Assembly: GCA_947579665.1 (NCBI GenBank)
Contig: CANPUZ010000074.1
Span: 124,001 to 188,000 of the forward strand
Reading direction: 5' to 3'
DNA length: 64,000 nucleotides
DNA from: Sympetrum striolatum
Lineage: Eukaryota > Arthropoda > Insecta > Odonata > Libellulidae
This document shows positions 12,523 through 25,700 of the stretch, piece by piece. Under the pieces are notes generated by a model, which saw only the letters and a list, made by a program, of their open reading frames with translations, ran no database searches and was not told the origin of the DNA. How positions within the stretch are numbered: the first letter of the stretch is position 1; every line of letters begins with the position of its first letter. Position numbers and translations under genes: made by a program.

Positions 12523-13840
12523 TTTCAATTTTTATCATCTTTTTTCCCTTGATTTTTCTTATTTAATCGAGATTTGACCGAAAAAAGCAAGAAAAACGAA
12601 TAATGTTTGCGAAATTTCAATTTTTTTCCTCTTTTTTCCCTTAATTTTCCTTAGTTTATCAGGATTTGACCGAAAAAAGCAAGAAAAACGAATTATTTTA
12701 GCGAAATTCCAATTTTTATCCTAATTTTTTCCCTTAATTAATCGAGATTTAACCGAAAAAAGCAAGAAAACGAATAATTATAGCGATATTTCATTTTTTT
12801 TCTTCTTTTTTTCCCTTAATTTTCCTTATTTTATCGATATTTGACCGAAAAAAGCAAGAAAAACGAATAATTTTAGCGAAATTTTAATTTTTTTCCTATT
12901 TTTTCCCTTAATTTTCCTTATTTTATCGAGATTTGACCGAAAAAAGCAAGAAAAACGAATAATTTTAGCAAAATATCAATTTTTATCATCTTTCTTCCCT
13001 TGATTTTCCTTATTTTATCGAGATTTGACCAAAAAAAGGAAGAAAAACGAATAATTTTAGCGAAATTTCAATTTTTTTCCAATTTTTTTTCCCTTAATTT
13101 TCCTTATTTTATCGAGATTTGACCGAAAAAAGCAAGAAAAACGAATAATTTTAGCAAAATATCAATTTTTATCATCTTTTTTCCCTTGATTATCCTTGTT
13201 TTATCGAGATTCGACCGAAAAAAGCAAGAAAAACGAATAATTTTATCGAAATTTTAATTTTTATCATCTTTTTTCCGTTGATTTTCCTTATTTTATCGAG
13301 ATTTGACCGAAAAAAGCAAGAAAAATGAATAATTTTAGCGAAATATCAATTTTTATCCTCTTTTTTTCCCTTAATTGTCCTTATTTTATCGAGATTTGAC
13401 CGAAAAAAGCAAGTAAAACGAATAATTTTAGCGAAATTTCAAATTTTTTCCTCTTTTTTCCCCTTAATTTTCCTTATTTTATCGAGATTTGACCGAAAAA
13501 AGCAAGAAAAACGAATAATTTTATCGAAAGTTCAATTTTTATCCTCTTTTTTTCCCTTAATTTTCCTTATGTTATCGAGATTTGACCGAAAAAAGCAAGA
13601 AAAACGAATAATTTTAGCGAAATTTCAATTTTTTTCCACTTATTTTCCATTAATTGTCCTTATTTTACCGAGATTTGACAGAAGAAAGCAAGAAAAACGA
13701 ATAATTTTAGCGAAATATCAATTTTTATCCTCTTTTTTCCCTTAATTTTCCTTATTTTATCGAGATTTGACCGAAAAATGCAAGAAAAACGAATAATTTT
13801 AGCGAAATTAAAATTTTTTTCCTCTTTTTTTCCCTTAATT
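12523..13840 (+). repeat. Satellite block of the gattcg / gacagaag type
   Basis: After one cassette (gatttaacc near 12,748) the block follows the same monomer order as 5,810-6,640, with gattcgaccg at 13,209 and gacagaagaaag at 13,677. Compared with 5.98 kb the offset is about 7,229 bp. No gene is visible. Confidence 0.76.
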
Positions 13841-15380
13841 TTCCTTATTTTATCGAGATTTGACCGAAAAAAGCAAGAAAAATGAATAATTTTAGCAAAA
13901 TATCAATTTTTATCATCTTTTTCCCCTTGATTTTCCTTATTTTATCGAGATTTGACCGAAAAAACCAAGAAAAACGAATTATTTTAGCGAAATTTCAATT
14001 TTTTTCCTCTTTTTTTTCCCTTAATTTTCCTTATTTTATCGAGATTTGACCGAAAAAAGCAAGAAAAACGAATAATTTTTGCGAAATTTCAATATTTTTC
14101 CTCTTTTTTCCCTTAATTTTCCTTAGTTTATCGAGATTTCACCGAAAAAAGCAAGAAAAACGAATTATTTTAGCGAAATTTCAATTTTTATCCTCTTTTT
14201 TTCCCTTAATTAATCGAGATTTAACCGAAAAAAGCAAGAAAACGAATAATTATAGCGAAATTTCAATTTTTTTCTTCTTTTTTTCCCTTAATTTTCCTTA
14301 TTTTATCGAGATTTGACCGAAAAAAGCAAGAAAAACGAATAAATTTAGCGAAATTTCAATTTTTTTCCTCTTTTTTTTCCCTTAATTTTCCTTATATTAT
14401 CGAGATTTGACCGAAAAAAGCAAGAAAAACGAATAATTTTTGCGAAATTTCAATTTTTTTCCTCTTTTTTCCCTTAATTTTCCTTGGTTTATCGAGATTT
14501 GACCGAAAAAAACAAGAAAAACGAATTATTTTAGCGAAATTTCAATTTTTATCCTCTTTTTTTCCCTTAATTATTCGAGATTTAACCGAAAAAAGCAAGA
14601 AAACGAATAATTATAGCGAAATTTCAATTTTTTTTTTCTTTTTTTCCCTTAATTTTCCTTATTTTATCGAGATTTGACCGAAAAAACCAAGAAAAACGAA
14701 TAATTTTATCGAAATTTCAATTTTTATCATCTTTTTTCCCTTGATTTTTCTTATTTAATCGAGATTTGACCGAAAAAAGCAAGAAAAACGAATAATGTTA
14801 GTGAAATTTCAATTTTTTTCCTCTTTTTTCCCTTAATTTTCCTTAGTTTATCGAGATTTGACCGAAAAAAGCAAGAAAAACGAATTATTTTAGCGAAATT
14901 TCAATTTTTATCCTCTTTTTTTCCCTTAATTAATCGAGATTTAACCGAAAAAAGCAAGAAAACGAATAATTATAGCGATATTTCAATTTTTTTCTTCTTT
15001 TTTTCCCTTAATTTTCCTTATTTTATCGAGATTTGACCGAAAAAAGCAAGAAAAACGAATAATTTTATCGAAATTTCAATTTTTATCATCTTTTTTCCCT
15101 TGATTTTCCTTATTTTATCGAGATTTGACCGAAAAAATCAAGAAAAACGAATAATTTTATTGAAATTTCAATTTTATCATCTTTTTTCCCTTGATTTTCC
15201 TTATTTTATTGAGATTTGACCGAAAAAAGCAAGAAAAACGAATAATTTTAGCGAAATATCAATTTTTATCATCTTTTTTCCCCAGATTTTCCTTATTTTA
15301 TCGAGATTTGACCGAAAAAAGCAAGAAAAACGAATAATTTTATCGAAATTTCAATTTTTATCTTTTTTTTTGCCTTGATT
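13841..15380 (+). repeat. 1,540-bp tandem duplication, copy 1
   Basis: The next 1,540 bp repeat this stretch nearly base for base. It contains three short-variant cassettes (14,218, 14,581, 14,938), the rare ccttggttt junction near 14,483, gaaaaaatcaag near 15,131 and the ccccagattttcc junction near 15,283. Its edges fall in ttccttattttatcgag, common to every monomer, so the breakpoint is uncertain by tens of bases. Confidence 0.9.
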
Positions 15381-16920
15381 TTCCTTATTTTATCGAGATT
15401 TGACCGAAAAAAGCAAGAAAAATGAATAATTTTAGCAAAATATCAATTTTTATCATCTTTTTCCCCTTGATTTTCCTTATTTTATCGAGATTTGACCGAA
15501 AAAACCAAGAAAAAGGAATTATTTTAGCGGAATTTCAATTTTTTTCCTCTTTTTTTTCCCTTAATTTTCCTTATTTTATCGAGATTTGACCGAAAAAAGC
15601 AAGAAAAACGAATAATTTTTGCGAAATTTCAATATTTTTCCTCTTTTTTCCCTTAATTTTCCTTAGTTTATCGAGATTTCACCGAAAAAAGCAAGAAAAA
15701 CGAATTATTTTAGCGAAATTTCAATTTTTATCCTCTTTTTTTCCCTTAATTAATCGAGATTTAACCGAAAAAAGCAAGAAAACGAATAATTATAGCGAAA
15801 TTTCAATTTTTTTCTTCTTTTTTTCCCTTAATTTTCCTTATTTTATCGAGATTTGACCGAAAAAAGCAAGAAAAACGAATAAATTTAGCGAAATTTCAAT
15901 TTTTTTCCTCTTTTTTTTCCCTTAATTTTCCTTATATTATCGAGATTTGACCGAAAAAAGCAAGAAAAACGAATAATTTTTGCGAAATTTCAATTTTTTT
16001 CCTCTTTTTTCCCTTAATTTTCCTTGGTTTATCGAGATTTGACCGAAAAAAACAAGAAAAACGAATTATTTTAGCGAAATTTCAATTTTTATCCTCTTTT
16101 TTTCCCTTAATTATTCGAGATTTAACCGAAAAAAGCAAGAAAACGAATAATTATAGCGAAATTTCAATTTTTTTTTTCTTTTTTTCCCTTAATTTTCCTT
16201 ATTTTATCGAGATTTGACCGAAAAAACCAAGAAAAACGAATAATTTTATCGAAATTTCAATTTTTATCATCTTTTTTCCCTTGATTTTTCTTATTTAATC
16301 GAGATTTGACCGAAAAAAGCAAGAAAAACGAATAATGTTAGTGAAATTTCAATTTTTTTCCTCTTTTTTCCCTTAATTTTCCTTAGTTTATCGAGATTTG
16401 ACCGAAAAAAGCAAGAAAAACGAATTATTTTAGCGAAATTTCAATTTTTATCCTCTTTTTTTCCCTTAATTAATCGAGATTTAACCGAAAAAAGCAAGAA
16501 AACGAATAATTATAGCGATATTTCAATTTTTTTCTTCTTTTTTTCCCTTAATTTTCCTTATTTTATCGAGATTTGACCGAAAAAAGCAAGAAAAACGAAT
16601 AATTTTATCGAAATTTCAATTTTTATCATCTTTTTTCCCTTGATTTTCCTTATTTTATCGAGATTTGACCGAAAAAATCAAGAAAAACGAATAATTTTAT
16701 TGAAATTTCAATTTTATCATCTTTTTTCCCTTGATTTTCCTTATTTTATTGAGATTTGACCGAAAAAAGCAAGAAAAACGAATAATTTTAGCGAAATATC
16801 AATTTTTATCATCTTTTTTCCCCAGATTTTCCTTATTTTATCGAGATTTGACCGAAAAAAGCAAGAAAAACGAATAATTTTATCGAAATTTCAATTTTTA
16901 TCTTTTTTTTTGCCTTGATT
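15381..16920 (+). repeat. 1,540-bp tandem duplication, copy 2
   Basis: Adjacent to copy 1 and in the same orientation. The only two differences I noticed are C to G at 15,515 (copy 1 position 13,975) and A to G at 15,530 (copy 1 position 13,990), both within one monomer. Such near-identity marks a very young duplication or an assembly duplication. Confidence 0.9.
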
Positions 16921-18700
16921 TTCCTTATTTTATCGAGATTTGACCGAAAAAAGCAAGAAAAACGAATAATTTTAGCGAAATTTTAATTTTTTTCCTCTTT
17001 TTTTCCCTCAATTTCCTTATTTTATCGAGATTTGGCCAAAAAAAGCAAGTAAAACGAATAATTTTTGCGAAATTTTAATTTTTTTCCTCTTTTTTCCCCT
17101 TAATTTTCCTTATTTTATCGAGATTTGACTGAAAAAAGCAAGATAATTGAATAATTTTATCGAAATTTCAATTTCTATCCTCTTCTTTTCCCTTAATTTT
17201 CCTTATTTTATCGAGATTTGACCAAAAAAAGGAAGAAAAACGAATAATTTTAGCGAAATTTCAATTTTTTTCCAATTTTTTTTCCCTTAATTTTCCTTAT
17301 TTTATCGAGATTTGACCGAAAAATGCAAGAAAAACGAATAATTTTAGCAAAATATCAATTATTCGACCGAAAAAAGCAAGAAAAACGAATAATTTTATCG
17401 AAATTTTAATTTTTATCATCTTTTTTCCCTTGATTTTCCTTATTTTATCGAGATTTGACCGAAAAAAGCAAGAAAAATGAATAATTTTAGCGAAATATCA
17501 ATTTTTATCCTCTTTTTTTCCCTTAATTGTCCTTATTATATCGAGATTTGACCGAAAAAAGCAAGTAAAACGAATAATTTTAGCGAAATTTCAAATTTTT
17601 TCCTCTTTTTTCCCCTTAATTTTCCTTATTTTATCGAGATTTGACCGAAAAAAGCAAGAAAAACGAATAATTTTATCAAAAGTTCAATTTTTATCCTCTT
17701 TTTTTCCCTTAATTTTCCTTATGTTACCGAGATTTGACCGAAAAAAGCAAGAAAAACGAATAATTTTAGCGAAATTTCAATTTTTTTCCACTTTTTTTCC
17801 ATTAATTGTCCTTATTTTATCGAGATTTGACAGAAGAAAGCAAGAAAAACGAATAATTTTAGCGAAATATCAATTTTTATCCTCTTTTTTCCCTTAATTT
17901 TCCTTATTTTATCGAGATTTGACCGAAAAATGCAAGAAAAACGAATAATTTTAGCGAAATTAAAATTTTTTTCCTCTTTTTTTCCCTTAATTTTCCTTAT
18001 TTTATGGAGATTTGACCGAAAAAAGCAAGAAAAATGAATAATTTTAGCAAAATATCAATTTTTATCATCTTTTTCCCCTTGATTTTCCTTATTTTATCGA
18101 GATTTGACCGAAAAAACCAAGAAAAACGAATAATTTTTGCGATATTTCAATATTTTTCCTCTTTTTCCCTTAATTTTCCTTAGTTTATCGAGATTTCACC
18201 GAAAAAAGCAAGAAAAACGAATTATTTTAGCGAAATTTCAATTTTTATCCTCTTTTTTTCCCTTAATTAATCGAGATTTAACCGAAAAAAGCAAGAAAAC
18301 GAATAATTATAGCGAAATTTCAATTTTTTTCCTCTTTTTTCCCCCTAATTTTCCTTATTTTATCGAGATGTGACTGAAAAAAGCAAGAAAAACGAATAAT
18401 TTTATCGAAAATTCAATTTCTATACTCTTCTTTTCCCTTAATTTTCCTGATTTTATCGAGATTTTACCAAAAAAAGGAAGAAAAACGAATAATTTTATCG
18501 AAATTTTAAATTTTTTTCCACTTTTTTCCCTTAATTTTCCTTATTTTATCGAGATTTGACCGAAAAAAGCAAGAAAAACGAATAATTGTATCGAAATTTC
18601 AATTTTTTTCCTCTTTTTTCCCTTAATTTTCCTTAGTTTATCGAGATTTGACCGAAAAAAGCAAGAAAAACGAATTATTTTAGCGAAATTTCAATTTTTA
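16921..18700 (+). repeat. Satellite block of the ggcca / gacagaag type
   Basis: The block repeats the monomer order of about 5.5-7.3 kb, with tttggccaaaaaaagc near 17,032, gacagaagaaag at 17,829 and a cassette at 18,279. It carries a private 41-bp internal deletion at 17,360. The stretch 17,900-18,550 recurs at about 20,090-20,740, at an offset of 2,191 bp. No gene is visible. Confidence 0.78.
17346..17370 (+). repeat. Monomer with 41-bp internal deletion
   Basis: Here agcaaaatatcaatt runs directly into attcgaccg. In the homologous block at about 5,935-5,990 the two are separated by 41 bp containing the tatcatc pyrimidine tract, cccttgatttt and ccttgttttatcgag. The two matching blocks at 7.95 and 13.16 kb keep the 41 bp, so this is a private deletion. 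Forty-one bases is close to four helical turns. Confidence 0.85.
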
Positions 18701-21700
18701 TCCTCTTTCTTTCCATTAATTAATCGAGATTTAACCGAAAAAAGCAAGAAAACGAATAATTATAGCGAAATTTCAATTTTTTTCTTCTTTTTTTCCCTTA
18801 ATTTTCCTTATTTTATCGAGATTTGACCAAAAAAAGCAAGAAAAACGAATAATTTTATCGAAATTTCAATTTTTATCATCTTTTTTCCCTTGATTTTCCT
18901 TATTTTATCGAGATTTGACCGAAAAAAGCAAGAAAAACGAATAATTTTATCGAAATTTCAATTTTATCATCTTTTTTCCCTTGATTTTCCTTATTTTATC
19001 GAGATTTGACCGAAAAAAGCAAGAAAAACGAATAATTTTAGCGAAATATCACTTTTTATCATCTTTTTTCCCTTGATTTTCCTTATTTTATCGAGATTTG
19101 ACCGAAAAAAGCAAGAAAAACGAATAATTTTATCGAAATTTCAATTTTTATCATCTTTTTTCCCTTGATTTTCCTTATTTTATCGAGATTTGACCGAAAA
19201 AAGCAAGAAAAACGAATAATTTTAGCGAAATATCAATTTTTATCCTCTTTTCTTCCCTTAATTTTCCTTATTTTATCGAGATTTGACCGAAAAGAGCAAG
19301 AAAAACGAATAATTTCAGCGAAATTACAATTGTTTTTATCTTTTTTTCCCTTAAATTTCCTTATTTTATCGAGATTTGACCGAAAAAAGCAAGAAAAACG
19401 AATAATTTTATCGAAATTTCAATTTTTATCATCTTTTTTCCCTTGATTTTCCTTATTTTATCGAGATTTGACCGAAAAAAGCAAGAAAAACGAATAATTT
19501 TAGCGAAATATCAATTTTTATCCTCTTTTTTTCCATAAATTTTCCTTATTTTATCGAGATTTGACCGAAAAAAGCAAGAAAAACGAATAATTTTATCGAA
19601 ATTTCAATTTTATCATCTTTTTTCCCTTGATTTTCCTTATTTTATCGAGTTTTGACCGAAAAAAGCAAGAAAAACGAATAATTTTAGCGAAATTTCAATT
19701 TTATCATCTTTTTTCCCTTGATTTTCCTTATTTAATCGAGATTTGACCGAAAAAAGCAAGAAAAACGAATAATTTTATCGAAATTTCAATTTTATCATCT
19801 TTTATCCCTTGATTTTCCTTATTTTATCGAGATTTGACCGAAAAAAGCATGAAAAACGAATAATATTATCGAAATTTCAATTTTATCATCTTTTATCCCT
19901 TGATTTTCCTTATTTTATCGAGATTTGACCGAAAAATGCAAGAAAAACGAATAATTTTAGCGAAATTAAAATTTTTTTCCTCTTTTTTTCCCTTAATTTT
20001 CCTTATTATATCGAGATTTGACCGAAAAAAGCAAGAAAAATGAATAATTTTAGCGAAATATCAATTTTTATCCTCTTTTTTCCCTTAATTTTCCTTATTT
20101 TATCGAGATTTGACCGAAAAATGCAAGAAAAACGAATAATTTTAGCGAAATTAAAATTTTTTTCCTCTTTTTTTCCCTTAATTTTCCTTATTTTATCGAG
20201 ATTTGACCGAAAAAAGCAAGAAAAATGAATAATTTTAGCAAAATATCAATTTTTATCATCTTTTTCCCCTTGATTTTCCTTATTTTATCGAGATTTGACC
20301 GAAAAAACCAAGAAAAACGAATAATTTTTGCGAAATTTCAATATTTTTCCTCTTTTTCCCTTAATTTTCCTTAGTTTATCGAGATTTCACCGAAAAAAGC
20401 AAGAAAAACGAATTATTTTAGCGAAATTTCAATTTTTATCCTCTTTTTTTCCCTTAATTAATCGAGATTTAACCGAAAAAAGCAAGAAAACGAATAATTA
20501 TAGCGAAATTTCAATTTTTTTCCTCTTTTTTCCCCCTAATTTTCCTTATTTTATCGAGATTTGACTGAAAAAAGCAAGAAAAACGAATAATTTTATCAAA
20601 AATTCAATTTCTATACTCTTCTTTTCCCTTAATTTTCCTGATTTTATCGAGATTTTACCAAAAAAAGGAAGAAAAACGAATAATTTTATCGAAATTTTAA
20701 ATTTTTTTCCACTTTTTTCCCTTAATTTTCCTTATTTTATCGAGATTTGACCGAAAAAAGCAAGAAAAACGAATAATTGTATCGAAATTTCAATTTTATC
20801 ATCTTTTATCCCTTGATTTTCCTTATTTTATCGAGATTTGACCGAAAAAAGCAAGAAAAACGAATAATTATAGCGAAATATCAATTTTTATCCTCTTTTT
20901 TTCCCTTAATTTTCCTTATTTTATCGAGATTTGACCGAAAAGAGCAAGAAAAACGAATAATTTTAGCGAAATTACAATTTTATCATCTTTTATCCCTTGA
21001 TTTTCCTTATTTTATCGAGATTTGACCGAAAAAAGCAAGAAAAACGAATAATTTTATCGAAATATCACTTTTTATCATCTTTTTTCCCTTGATTTTCCTT
21101 ATTTTATCGAGATTTGACCGAAAAAAAGCAAGAAAAACGAATAATTTTATCGAAATTTCAATTTTTATCATCTTTTTTCCCTTGATTTTCCTTATTTTAT
21201 CGAGATTTGACCGAAAAAAGCAAGAAAAACGAATAATTTTAGCGAAATATCAATTTTTATCCTCTTTTCTTCCCTTAATTTTCCTTATTTTATCGAGATT
21301 TGACCGAAAAGAGCAAGAAAAACGAATAATTTCAGCGAAATTACAATTGTTTTTATCTTTTTTTCCCTTAAATTTCCTTATTTTATCGAGATTTGACCGA
21401 AAAAAGCAAGAAAAACGAATAATTTTATCGAAATTTCAATTTTTATCATCTTTTTTCCCTTGATTTTCCTTATTTTATCGAGATTTGACCGAAAAAAGCA
21501 AGAAAAACGAATAATTTTAGCGAAATATCAATTTTTATCCTCTTTTTTTCCATAAATTTTCCTTATTTTATCGAGATTTGACCGAAAAAAGCAAGAAAAA
21601 CGAATAATTTTATCGAAATTTCAATTTTATCATCTTTTTTCCCTTGATTTTCCTTATTTTATCGAGTTTTGACCGAAAAAAGCAAGAAAAACGAATAATT

Positions 21701-24700
21701 TTAGCGAAATTTAAATTTTATCATCTTTTTTCCCTTGATTTTCCTTATTTAATCGAGATTTGACCGAAAAAAGCAAGAAAAACGAATAATTTTATCGAAA
21801 TTTCAATTTTATCATCTTTTATCCCTTGATTTTCCTTATTTTATCGAGATTTGACCGAAAAAAGCAAGAAAAACGAATAATATTATCGAAATTTCAATTT
21901 TATCATCTTTTATCCCTTGATTTTCCTTATTTTATCGAGATTTGACCGAAAAAAGCAAGAAAAACGAATAATTATAGCGAAATATCAATTTTTATCCTCT
22001 TTTTTTCCCTTAATTTTCCTTATTTTATCGAGATTTGACCGAAAAGAGCAAGAAAACGAATAATTATAGCGAAATTTCAATTTTTTTCTTCTTTTTTTCC
22101 CTTAATTTTCCTTATTTTATCGAGATTTGACCGAAAAAAGCAAGAAAAACGAATAATTTTATCGAAATTTCAATTTTTATCATCTTTTTTCCCTTGATTT
22201 TCCTTATTTTATCGAGATTTGACCGAAAAAAGCAAGATAAACGAATAATTTTATCGAAATTTCAATTTTATCATCTTTTTTCCCTTGATTTTCCTTATTT
22301 TATCGAGATTTGACCGAAAAAAGCAAGAAAAACGAATAATTTTAGCGAAATATCACTTTTTATCATCTTTTTTCCCTTGATTTTCCTTATTTTATCGAGA
22401 TTTGACCGAAAAAAGCAAGAAAACCGAATAATTTTATCGAAATTTCAATTTTTATCATCTTTTTTCCCTTGATTTTCCTTATTTTATCGAGATTTGACCG
22501 AAAAAAGCAAGAAAAACGAATAATTTTAGCGAAATATCAATTTTTATCCTCTTTTCTTCCCTTAATTTTCCTTATTTTATCGAGATTTGACCGAAAAGAG
22601 CAAGAAAAACGAATAATTTCAGCGAAATTACAATTGTTTTTATCTTTTTTTCCCTTAAATTTCCTTATTTTATCGAGATTTGACCGAAAAAAGCAAGAAA
22701 AACGAATAATTTTATCGAAATTTCAATTTTTATCATCTTTTTTCCCTTGATTTTTCTTATTTTATCGAGATTTGACCGAAAAAAGCAAGAAAAACGAATA
22801 ATTTTAGCGAAATATCAATTTTTATCCTCTTTTTTTCCATAAATTTTCCTTATTTTATCGAGATTTGACCGAAAAAAGCAAGAAAAACGAATAATTTTAT
22901 CGAAATTTCAATTTTATCATCTTTTTTCCCTTGATTTTCCTTATTTAATCGAGATTTGACCGAAAAAAGCAAGAAAAACGAATAATTTTATCGAAATTTC
23001 AATTTTATCATCTTTTATCCCTTGATTTTCCTTATTTTATCGAGATTTGACCGAAAAAAGCAAGAAAAACGAATAATATTATCGAAATTTCAATTTTATC
23101 ATCTTTTATCCCTTGATTTTCCTTATTTTATCGAGATTTGACCGAAAAAAGCAAGAAAAACGAATAATTATAGCGAAATATCAATTTTTATCCTCTTTTT
23201 TTCCCTTAATTTTCCTTATTTTATCGAGATTTGACCGAAAAGAGCAAGAAAAACGAATAATTTTAGCGAAATTACAATTTTTTTTATCTTTTTTTCCCTT
23301 AATTTCCCTTATTTTATCGAGATTTGACCGAAAAAAGCAAGAAAAACGAATAATTTTATCGAAATTTCAATTTTTATCATCTTTTTTCCCTTGATTTTCC
23401 TTATTTTATCGAGATTTGACCAAAAAAAGCAAGAAAAACGAATAATTTTATTGAAATATCAATTTTTATCCTCTTTTTTTCCATTAATTTTCCTTATTTT
23501 ATCGAGATTTGACCGAAAAAAGCAAGAAAAACGAATAATTTTATCGAAATTTCAATTTTATCATCTTTTTTCCCTTGATTTTCCTTATTTAATCGAGATT
23601 TGACCGAAAAAAGCAAGAAAAACGAATAATTTTATCGAAATTTCAATTTTATCATCTTTTATCCCTTGATTTTCCTTGTTTTATCGAGATTTGACCGAAA
23701 AAAGCAAGAAAAACGAATAATATTATCGAAATTTCAATTTTATCATCTTTTATCCCTTGATTTTCCTTATTTTATCGAGATTTGACCGAAAAAAGCAAGA
23801 AAAACGAATAATTATAGCGAAATATCAATTTTTATCCTCTTTTTTTCCCTTAATTTTCCTTATTTTATCGAGATTTGACCGAAAAGAGCAAGAAAACGAA
23901 TAATTATAGCGAAATTTCAATTTTTTTCTTCTTTTTTTCCCTTAATTTTCCTTATTTTATCGAGATTTGACCGAAAAAAGCAAGAAAAACGAATAATTTT
24001 ATCGAAATTTCAATTTTTATCATCTTTTTTCCCTTGATTTTCCTTATTTTATCGAGATTTGACCGAAAAAAGCAAGAAAAACGAATAATTTTATCGAAAT
24101 TTCAATTTTATCATCTTTTTTCCCTTGATTTTCCTTATTTTATCGAGATTTGACCGAAAAAAAGCAAGAAAAACGAATAATTTTAGCGAAATATCACTTT
24201 TTATCATCTTTTTTCCCTTGATTTTCCTTATTTTATCGAGATATGACCGAAAAAAGCAAGAAAAACGAATAATTTTATCGAAATTTCAATTTTTATCATC
24301 TTTTTTCCCTTGATTTTCCTTATTTTATCGAGATTTGACCGAAAAAAGCAAGAAAAACGAATAATTTTAGCGAAATATCAATTTTTATCCTCTTTTCTTC
24401 CCTTAATTTTCCTTATTTTATCGAGATTTGACCGAAAAGAGCAAGAAAAACGAATAATTTCAGCGAAATTACAATTGTTTTTATCTTTTTTTCCCTTAAA
24501 TTTCCTTATTTTATCGAGATTTGACCGAAAAAAGCAAGAAAAACGAATAATTTTATCGAAATTTCAATTTTTATCATCTTTTTTCCCTTGATTTTCCTTA
24601 TTTTATCGAGATTTGACCGAAAAAAGCAAGAAAAAACGAATAATTTTAGCGAAATATCAATTTTTATCCTCTTTTTTTCCATAAATTTTCCTTATTTTAT

Positions 24701-25700
24701 CCAGATTTGACCGAAAAAAGCAAGAAAAACGAATAATTTTATCGAAATTTCAATTTTATCATCTTTTTTCCCTTGATTTTCCTTATTTTATCGAGTTTTG
24801 ACCGAAAAAAGCAAGAAAAACGAATAATTTTAGCGAAATTTCAATTTTATCATCTTTTTTCCCTTGATTTTCCTTATTTAATCGAGATTTGACCGAAAAA
24901 AGCAAGAAAAACGAATAATTTTATCGAAATTTCAATTTTATCATCTTTTATCCCTTGATTTTCCTTATTTTATCGAGATTTGACCGAAAAAACCAAGAAA
25001 AACGAATAATATTATCGAAATTTCAATTTTATCATCTTTTATCCCTTGATTTTCCTTATTTTATCGAGATTTGACCGAAAAAAGCAAGAAAAACGAATAA
25101 TTATAGCGAAATATCAATTTTTATCCTCTTTTTTCCCTTAGTTTTCCTTATTTTATCGAGATTTGACCGAAAAGAGCAAGAAAAACGAATAATTTTAGCG
25201 AAATTACAATTTTTTTTATCTTTTTTTCCCTTAATTTCCCTTATTTTATCGAGATTTGACCGAAAAAAGCAAGAAAAACGAATAATTTTATCGAAATTTC
25301 AATTTTTATCATCTTTTTTCCCTTGATTTTCCTTATTTTATCGAGATTTGACCAAAAAAAGCAAGAAAAACGAATAATTTTATTGAAATATCAATTTTTA
25401 TCCTCTTTTTTTCCATTAATTTTCCTTATTTTATCGAGATTTGACCGAAAAAAGCAAGAAAAACGAATAATTTTATCGAAATTTCAATTTTATCATCTTT
25501 TTTCCCTTGATTTTCCTTATTTTATCGACTTTTGACCGAAAAAAGCAAGAAAAACGAATAATTTTATCGAAATTTCAATTTTTATCATCTTTTTTCCCTT
25601 GATTTTCCTTATTTTATCGAGATTTGACCGAAAAAAGCAAGAAAAACGAATAATTTTATCGAAATTTCAATTTTATCATCTTTTTTCCCTTGATTTTCCT
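18701..25700 (+). repeat. Higher-order domain with four caattg marker clusters
   Basis: This 7-kb domain is mostly tatcatc-cccttg monomers alternating with tatcctc-ccctta monomers. A marker cluster (ctcttttcttccctt followed by acaattgtttttatc) lies near 19,327, 21,344, 22,631 and 24,472; successive offsets are 2,017, 1,287 and 1,841 bp, so the higher-order unit varies in length. Other local marks are cttttatcccttg, gaataatattatcg and ttccataaattttcc. Short-variant cassettes occur only at its left part (18,731 and 20,468). No gene is visible. Confidence 0.82.
22041..22080 (+). repeat. Chimeric monomer, duplicated at 23,881
   Basis: The monomer starts as the gaaaagagcaag type but continues as the gcaagaaaacgaat, aattatagcg type that elsewhere always follows gatttaaccg and the short 83-bp variant. 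The same chimera is at 23,881-23,920, an offset of 1,840 bp. It therefore arose once, probably by unequal exchange inside the gcaagaaaa stretch that deleted the first part of a cassette, and was then duplicated. Confidence 0.8.
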
